Positions 7,159 through 9,708 of a stretch of DNA of 9,708 bases are shown piece after piece. The stretch covers positions 1-9,708 of the forward strand of contig JBOFCO010000156.1 of assembly GCA_051646105.1 (NCBI GenBank), in the 5' to 3' direction. The notes beneath the pieces are model-generated. The model had not been told where the DNA came from, did no database searches, and saw only the letters and a list, made by a program, of their open reading frames with translations. The number at the start of each line of letters is the position of its first letter. Positions within the stretch are counted from its first letter, which is position 1. Made by a program: the position numbers and the translations under genes. The stretch comes from JBOFCO01 sp051646105 (GTDB lineage Bacteria > Pseudomonadota > Alphaproteobacteria > Rhodobacterales > Rhodobacteraceae).

Positions 7159-7175
7159 CCGAAAGGAGCTTTCCC

Positions 7176-7961
7176 ATGACCATCCGCACCACGATCTTTG
7201 GCGAGAATGTCCACGAACAGAAAAACAAGGTCGTCTCGGGCATCTATCCGAAAACCATGCATGGCACGATTGCCGAGGCGCTGAACCGCGACAAGGGCAT
7301 CACCGCCACCACCGTGACCCTTCAGGACGAGGAACACGGGCTGACGGCGGAAAAACTGGCCAATACCGATGTGCTGATCTGGTGGGGGCATGCCGCGCAT
7401 GGTGATGTGCAGGATGATGTGGTGGAACGCGTCGCCGAAGCCGTCTGGTCCGGCATGGGTATGATTTTCCTCCATTCCGCCCATTTCTCGAAACCGTTCA
7501 AACGGCTGATGGGCACGCCCTGCAACCTGTCCTGGCGCGAGGCGGGGGAGCGCGAGCGGCTTTGGGTCACGTCCCGCAACCACCCCATCGCCGCCGGTCT
7601 GCCCGATCATTTCGAACTGGAATACGAGGAAATGTATGGCGAGCCCTTCGGTGTGCCGGAGCCGATGGATACCGTATTCATTTCATGGTTCGCGGGGGGG
7701 GAGGTGTTCCGTTCCGGCCTGACCTACAAACGCGGCGCGGGCAGTGTGTTCTATTTCCGCCCCGGCCATGAAACCTATCCGACCTATCACGATGCCAATG
7801 TGCAGCGCGTGATCCTGAACGCGGTGAAATGGGCCCATAATCCCGCCGCCCGCATCGCCAACCCGAGCGACGCGCCCAATACCCCGGTCACACAGGCGCT
7901 GGAAAAGATCGAGGAGCGTGGCCCCCGTCTGCACCATGACGGCGAAGCGGGATACAGGTGA
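7176..7961 (+). CDS. thuA: ThuA-family protein (trehalose utilisation)
   Basis: The ATG at 7176 lies seven bases after AAGGAG, giving a 261-residue protein; the frame is open further upstream (to 7035) only as a shadow over the end of thuK. Recognisable ThuA-family features are TIFGENVHEQ (6-15), VLIWWGHAAHGDVQDDVVERV (66-86), the GMIFLHSAHFSKPFK block (95-109) and YFRPGHETYPTYHDANVQ (193-210). ThuA belongs to the class I glutamine amidotransferase-like fold but is not expected to be an amidotransferase. In rhizobia, ThuA and ThuB act together to convert imported trehalose and related disaccharides to 3-keto derivatives; the exact chemistry of ThuA is not settled by sequence. A run of eight G (7694-7701) lies inside the codons for Ala-Gly-Gly-Glu. 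Confidence 0.92.
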   Translation: MTIRTTIFGENVHEQKNKVVSGIYPKTMHGTIAEALNRDKGITATTVTLQDEEHGLTAEKLANTDVLIWWGHAAHGDVQDDVVERVAEAVWSGMGMIFLHSAHFSKPFKRLMGTPCNLSWREAGERERLWVTSRNHPIAAGLPDHFELEYEEMYGEPFGVPEPMDTVFISWFAGGEVFRSGLTYKRGAGSVFYFRPGHETYPTYHDANVQRVILNAVKWAHNPAARIANPSDAPNTPVTQALEKIEERGPRLHHDGEAGYR

Positions 7962-7966
7962 GCGCC

Positions 7967-9025
7967 ATGGCTAAACCCGTCCGCATCCTTATCCTTGGCA
8001 CCGGCGGCATGGCGGCAAACCATGCCGAATGCTTCGCGGCCATCCCCGGTGTCAGCCTTGTGGCGGGCATCGACACCCGCCCCGAACAGCTTGCCGCCTT
8101 CTGCGACCGTTTCGGCATCGCGAACCGCTTCGTCTCGGTCGATGAGGCGCTGAAATGGGGCCAGTTCGACGCGGTGACGAATGTCACCCCCGATGCCGCG
8201 CATTACCCCACGACCATGCCCTTCCTTGCTGCCGGAAAGCATGTGCTGTGCGAAAAGCCGCTGGCCACCAACGCCGCCCACGCGCTGGAAATGGCGGAAG
8301 CAGCGGCGCGTGCCGGGGTGGTCAACATGGTCAACCTGACCTACCGCAACGTGCCTTCCCTGCAAAAGGCCGCACTGATGGTGCGCGAGGGGGCCATCGG
8401 CCACGTCCGTCATTTCGAGGCGTCCTATCTGCAAAGCTGGCTGACGCAGGCCGCATGGGGCGACTGGAAGACCGAACCGCAATGGCTGTGGCGGCTTTCG
8501 ACCAAGCACGGATCAAAGGGCGTGCTGGGCGATGTCGGCATCCATATCCTTGACTTCGCCACCTTCATCGCCGGGCAGGAGGCGCGAGAGATTTCGTGCC
8601 GTCTGGTGACCTTCGACAAAGCCCCCGGCGGCAGGATCGGTGACTATGTTCTGGACGCCAACGACAGCGCCACCATGCAGGTGGTGCTGGAAAACGGCGC
8701 GCTGGGCACCGTCGGCGCTACCCGCTTTGCCACCGGCCACCACAACGACCTGCGCCTGCGGCTGTATGGCGACACCGGCGGGCTGGAGGTGCTGTTCGAA
8801 AAGGGCATCAGCCGCCTGAACGCCAGCCTGGGGGATGACATCCACACGCCGGAGTGGGTGGAGGTGAAAACCGACGACGTGCCAAAAGTCTACGACCGCT
8901 TCATCGCCGCGATCCGGGGAACGGGACCGTCCGACCCCGACTTCACCCGCGGCGCGGTGCTGCAACACCTGCTGGATCAGGCCGAGGCTTCTGCGGCCAA
9001 GGGCGGGCTGAGTCTGGCGGTGTGA
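7967..9025 (+). CDS. thuB: Gfo/Idh/MocA-family oxidoreductase, ThuB-like
   Basis: The 352-residue protein begins with a Rossmann nucleotide-binding fold (ILILGTGGMAANHAECF, glycine motif at 11-16). It carries the family's CEKPL motif (95-99, catalytic Lys97) and GDVGIHILDF (188-197, His193 and Asp196 at the active site). It should oxidise a sugar hydroxyl to a ketone with a nicotinamide cofactor; by analogy with rhizobial ThuB this is the 3-position of trehalose-type disaccharides. The ATG at 7967 is five bases after the thuA stop, with AGGTGA over the stop codon as ribosome-binding site; a GTG at 7958 is the alternative. It is the last gene of the operon, and hairpins begin right after its stop. 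Confidence 0.92.
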   Translation: MAKPVRILILGTGGMAANHAECFAAIPGVSLVAGIDTRPEQLAAFCDRFGIANRFVSVDEALKWGQFDAVTNVTPDAAHYPTTMPFLAAGKHVLCEKPLATNAAHALEMAEAAARAGVVNMVNLTYRNVPSLQKAALMVREGAIGHVRHFEASYLQSWLTQAAWGDWKTEPQWLWRLSTKHGSKGVLGDVGIHILDFATFIAGQEAREISCRLVTFDKAPGGRIGDYVLDANDSATMQVVLENGALGTVGATRFATGHHNDLRLRLYGDTGGLEVLFEKGISRLNASLGDDIHTPEWVEVKTDDVPKVYDRFIAAIRGTGPSDPDFTRGAVLQHLLDQAEASAAKGGLSLAV

Positions 9026-9046
9026 GGGGGGTGGTCGTCACCCCCT
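9026..9046. terminator. Hairpin directly after thuB, possible operon terminator
   Basis: GGGGGTG (9027-9033) and CACCCCC (9039-9045) form a 7-bp perfect stem with a 5-nt loop, extendable by a G-T pair, starting at the base after the TGA. There is no T-run, so it is at best a weak intrinsic terminator and may act with the larger palindromes that follow. Confidence 0.4.
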
Positions 9047-9049
9047 GCC

Positions 9050-9117
9050 GCCCCGGATTTGATCCGGGGCCTCGACCTGTTGCGAGCAAGCCCAGAGGCT
9101 CCAGATCAAGTCGGGGC
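9050..9117. repeat. Inverted pair of REP-like palindromes
   Basis: The unit GCCCCGGATTTGATCCGGGG (9050-9069) extends to CCTC at 9073 and is itself a 9-bp hairpin with a TTG loop. A degenerate copy in opposite orientation lies at 9095-9117; its complement begins GCCCCGACTTGATCTGG. The two can also pair with each other as one long imperfect stem enclosing about 21 nt. I recognise the CCCCGGAyTTGATCCGGGG form as a palindrome common between genes of alphaproteobacteria. The arrangement resembles a REP/BIME-type element and probably protects or ends the operon's mRNA. Confidence 0.7.
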
Positions 9118-9157
9118 AGGGGAGAGGATAGGTAGGGTGGGTGAATCCCGACGATTG

Positions 9158-9174
9158 TGATACTGTTCAAGAAA
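9158..9174. repeat. Left direct repeat of the AT-rich island
   Basis: TGATACTGTTCAAGAAA matches the right copy at 9420-9436 in 15 of 17 positions, including ten consecutive bases (GTTCAAGAAA, 9165-9174). It sits at the composition boundary where GC-rich operon-end sequence changes to AT-rich DNA. Confidence 0.55.
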
Positions 9175-9221
9175 CGCTGGGTTGGCCGTATTTGCTAGCG
9201 TAAAAGAATGAGTGTTTATCA

Positions 9222-9359
9222 ATGTCAAATAAAAATTATCTAAGAAAATTGATGGAATGGCACTCTAGTGAGTACATCGGAAAGTACTTTTCACTGAATA
9301 GTACGTTAGTTGGACTATTAGTATCAGTCTTATTTTTGTTTTTAGCGTATATACTTTGA
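9222..9359 (+). CDS. Possible small single-pass membrane protein, 45 residues
   Basis: An ATG frame runs for 45 codons to a TGA, with a polar, charged N-terminal half (begins MSNKNYLRKLMEWHSSEYIG) and a hydrophobic C-terminal half from about residue 28 (TLVGLLVSVLFLFLAYIL) ending exactly at the stop. This is the shape of a tail-anchored small membrane protein. Codons are AT-rich (AAT, AAA, TAT, TTA), unlike every neighbouring gene. Against it: no good Shine-Dalgarno (only GAGTG at 9210-9214), no convincing promoter, and T-rich DNA produces hydrophobic frames by chance. I do not recognise a family. Confidence 0.38.
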   Translation: MSNKNYLRKLMEWHSSEYIGKYFSLNSTLVGLLVSVLFLFLAYIL

Positions 9360-9377
9360 TAACTCAGGAGTTGTTGT

Positions 9378-9398
9378 GAAAGCATAAGAAGTGCTTTC
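9378..9398. other. Stem-loop after the small ORF
   Basis: GAAAGCA (9378-9384) pairs perfectly with TGCTTTC (9392-9398) around a TAAGAAG loop, 18 bases after the small ORF's stop. No T-run follows on the plus strand. An outer pair TGATAA (9357-9362)/TTATCA (9408-9413) could extend it into a larger folded structure. It could end transcription of the small ORF or of the converging LysR-type gene. Confidence 0.35.
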
Positions 9399-9419
9399 GT
9401 GTTGGTCTTATCAGTATAT

Positions 9420-9436
9420 TGATATCGTTCAAGAAA
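9420..9436. repeat. Right direct repeat of the AT-rich island
   Basis: TGATATCGTTCAAGAAA repeats the left copy (9158-9174) with two mismatches, 262 bp away in the same orientation. It ends ten bases before the stop codon of the MetR-like gene, where the sequence becomes GC-rich again. Confidence 0.55.
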
Positions 9437-9446
9437 ACTGCCCCCC

Positions 9447-9708
9447 TCACCGCCTCTGCAACTTCACCGGCTCCGTCCTCGCCAGCCGCAGGAAATGCGC
9501 CATGAACGGCAGCGCGGTATCCTCCTCCCGTGTTGCCGCATACAGCCGTTTCACCAGCCCCGCTTCCGTCACCGGCCTTGTGATGTAATCCGGCTGGTAT
9601 TTCACCTCGCGCAGCACCCAGTCGGGCAGCACCGATACCCCGCGGCCGGAGGCGACCAGCATCAGGATTACCGCAGTCAGTTCCACCTGCCGCACCGCGC
9701 GGGGTTCG
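9447..9708 (-). CDS. LysR-family regulator, MetR-like (only C-terminal end in window)
   Basis: The frame is open through the right edge, so about 87 C-terminal residues are visible; a GTG at 9693-9695 is internal. The visible part, with VELTAVILMLVASGRGVSVL, then LPDWVLREV and GLVKRLYAATREED, matches the end of the LysR substrate-binding domain. It most resembles E. coli MetR, which has ALPHWVVE and LWSRLYAAVRD at the equivalent places. MetR controls methionine-synthesis genes with homocysteine as co-effector; whether that holds here cannot be judged without the N-terminal helix-turn-helix half. It converges on the thu operon, with the AT-rich island and the REP-like repeats between them. Confidence 0.8.
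   Translation of the reverse strand, partial: EPRAVRQVELTAVILMLVASGRGVSVLPDWVLREVKYQPDYITRPVTEAGLVKRLYAATREEDTALPFMAHFLRLARTEPVKLQRR

Larger units (their letters stand above)
9175..9419. other. AT-rich island of unknown origin
   Basis: Hand counting gives about 33% G+C over 9181-9420 (79 of 240), against clearly GC-rich neighbours on both sides. Direct repeats bound it. It contains a possible 45-codon ORF (9222-9359) and a stem-loop (9378-9398). No transposase, recombinase, tRNA or terminal inverted repeat is seen. It may be a small inserted element or remnant, or simply a relaxed intergenic region; recent transfer is an inference from composition and the flanking repeats. Confidence 0.55.

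Noticed and set aside
9236..9385. 49-codon minus-strand ORF opposite the small membrane-protein candidate
   Set aside because: There is no Shine-Dalgarno before its ATG, the product lacks any domain-like pattern, and open frames this long are common in AT-rich DNA. The plus-strand frame has the more protein-like layout.
9158..9436. Integron gene cassette with attC site
   Set aside because: The flanking GTTCAAG does not match the GTTRRRY core, and no attC-like paired L/R boxes are seen.

Overview
This is a high-G+C alphaproteobacterial window. Gene content and protein style suggest a Rhodobacterales-type organism (Paracoccus/Rhodobacter relatives). That placement is an inference from protein resemblance and G+C, not from a marker gene. 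Most of the window is a compact sugar-uptake and catabolism locus that I identify as a thu (trehalose/disaccharide utilisation) operon of the thuEFGKAB type, preceded by its LacI-family regulator.

Layout. At the left edge lies the 3' part of a rhomboid-family intramembrane protease gene (2-718, +; its start is outside the window). It converges on a SuhB-like inositol monophosphatase gene (736-1524, -). A 183-bp divergent gap (1525-1707) separates that gene from a LacI-family regulator (thuR-like, 1708-2733, +). I place the regulator's start at a TTG with a good Shine-Dalgarno, downstream of an operator-like palindrome. After a 190-bp regulatory gap come a periplasmic binding protein (thuE, 2924-4207), two MalF/MalG-type permeases (thuF 4307-5269; thuG 5269-6102), a MalK-type ATPase (thuK 6107-7111), a ThuA-family protein (7176-7961) and a Gfo/Idh/MocA-family oxidoreductase (thuB, 7967-9025). 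The gene junctions are tight (1-nt overlap, 4 nt, 5 nt) except at two places, thuE/thuF and thuK/thuA, where strong intercistronic hairpins sit.

How it works together. ThuEFGK would import a disaccharide such as trehalose. ThuA and ThuB would convert it in the cytoplasm to a 3-keto derivative, as described for the rhizobial/Agrobacterium thu operon. No glycoside hydrolase or 3-keto-glycoside-cleaving enzyme is visible here. Control is legible in the DNA: nearly identical 17-bp sites (TCCGAAAYGTTTCGGAT) lie in front of thuR and immediately downstream of a TTGACA-type promoter of thuE, pointing to one autoregulated LacI-type repressor.

Right end. The operon ends in two hairpins, the second part of an inverted pair of REP-like palindromes (9050-9117). 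An AT-rich island follows (about 33% G+C by hand count over 9181-9420). It is bounded by imperfect 17-bp direct repeats and holds a possible 45-codon membrane-protein ORF. The window closes with the C-terminal end of a MetR-like LysR regulator (9447-9708, -). Most of the window is ordinary, well-explained operon biology. The AT-rich island is the only stretch that I cannot explain.
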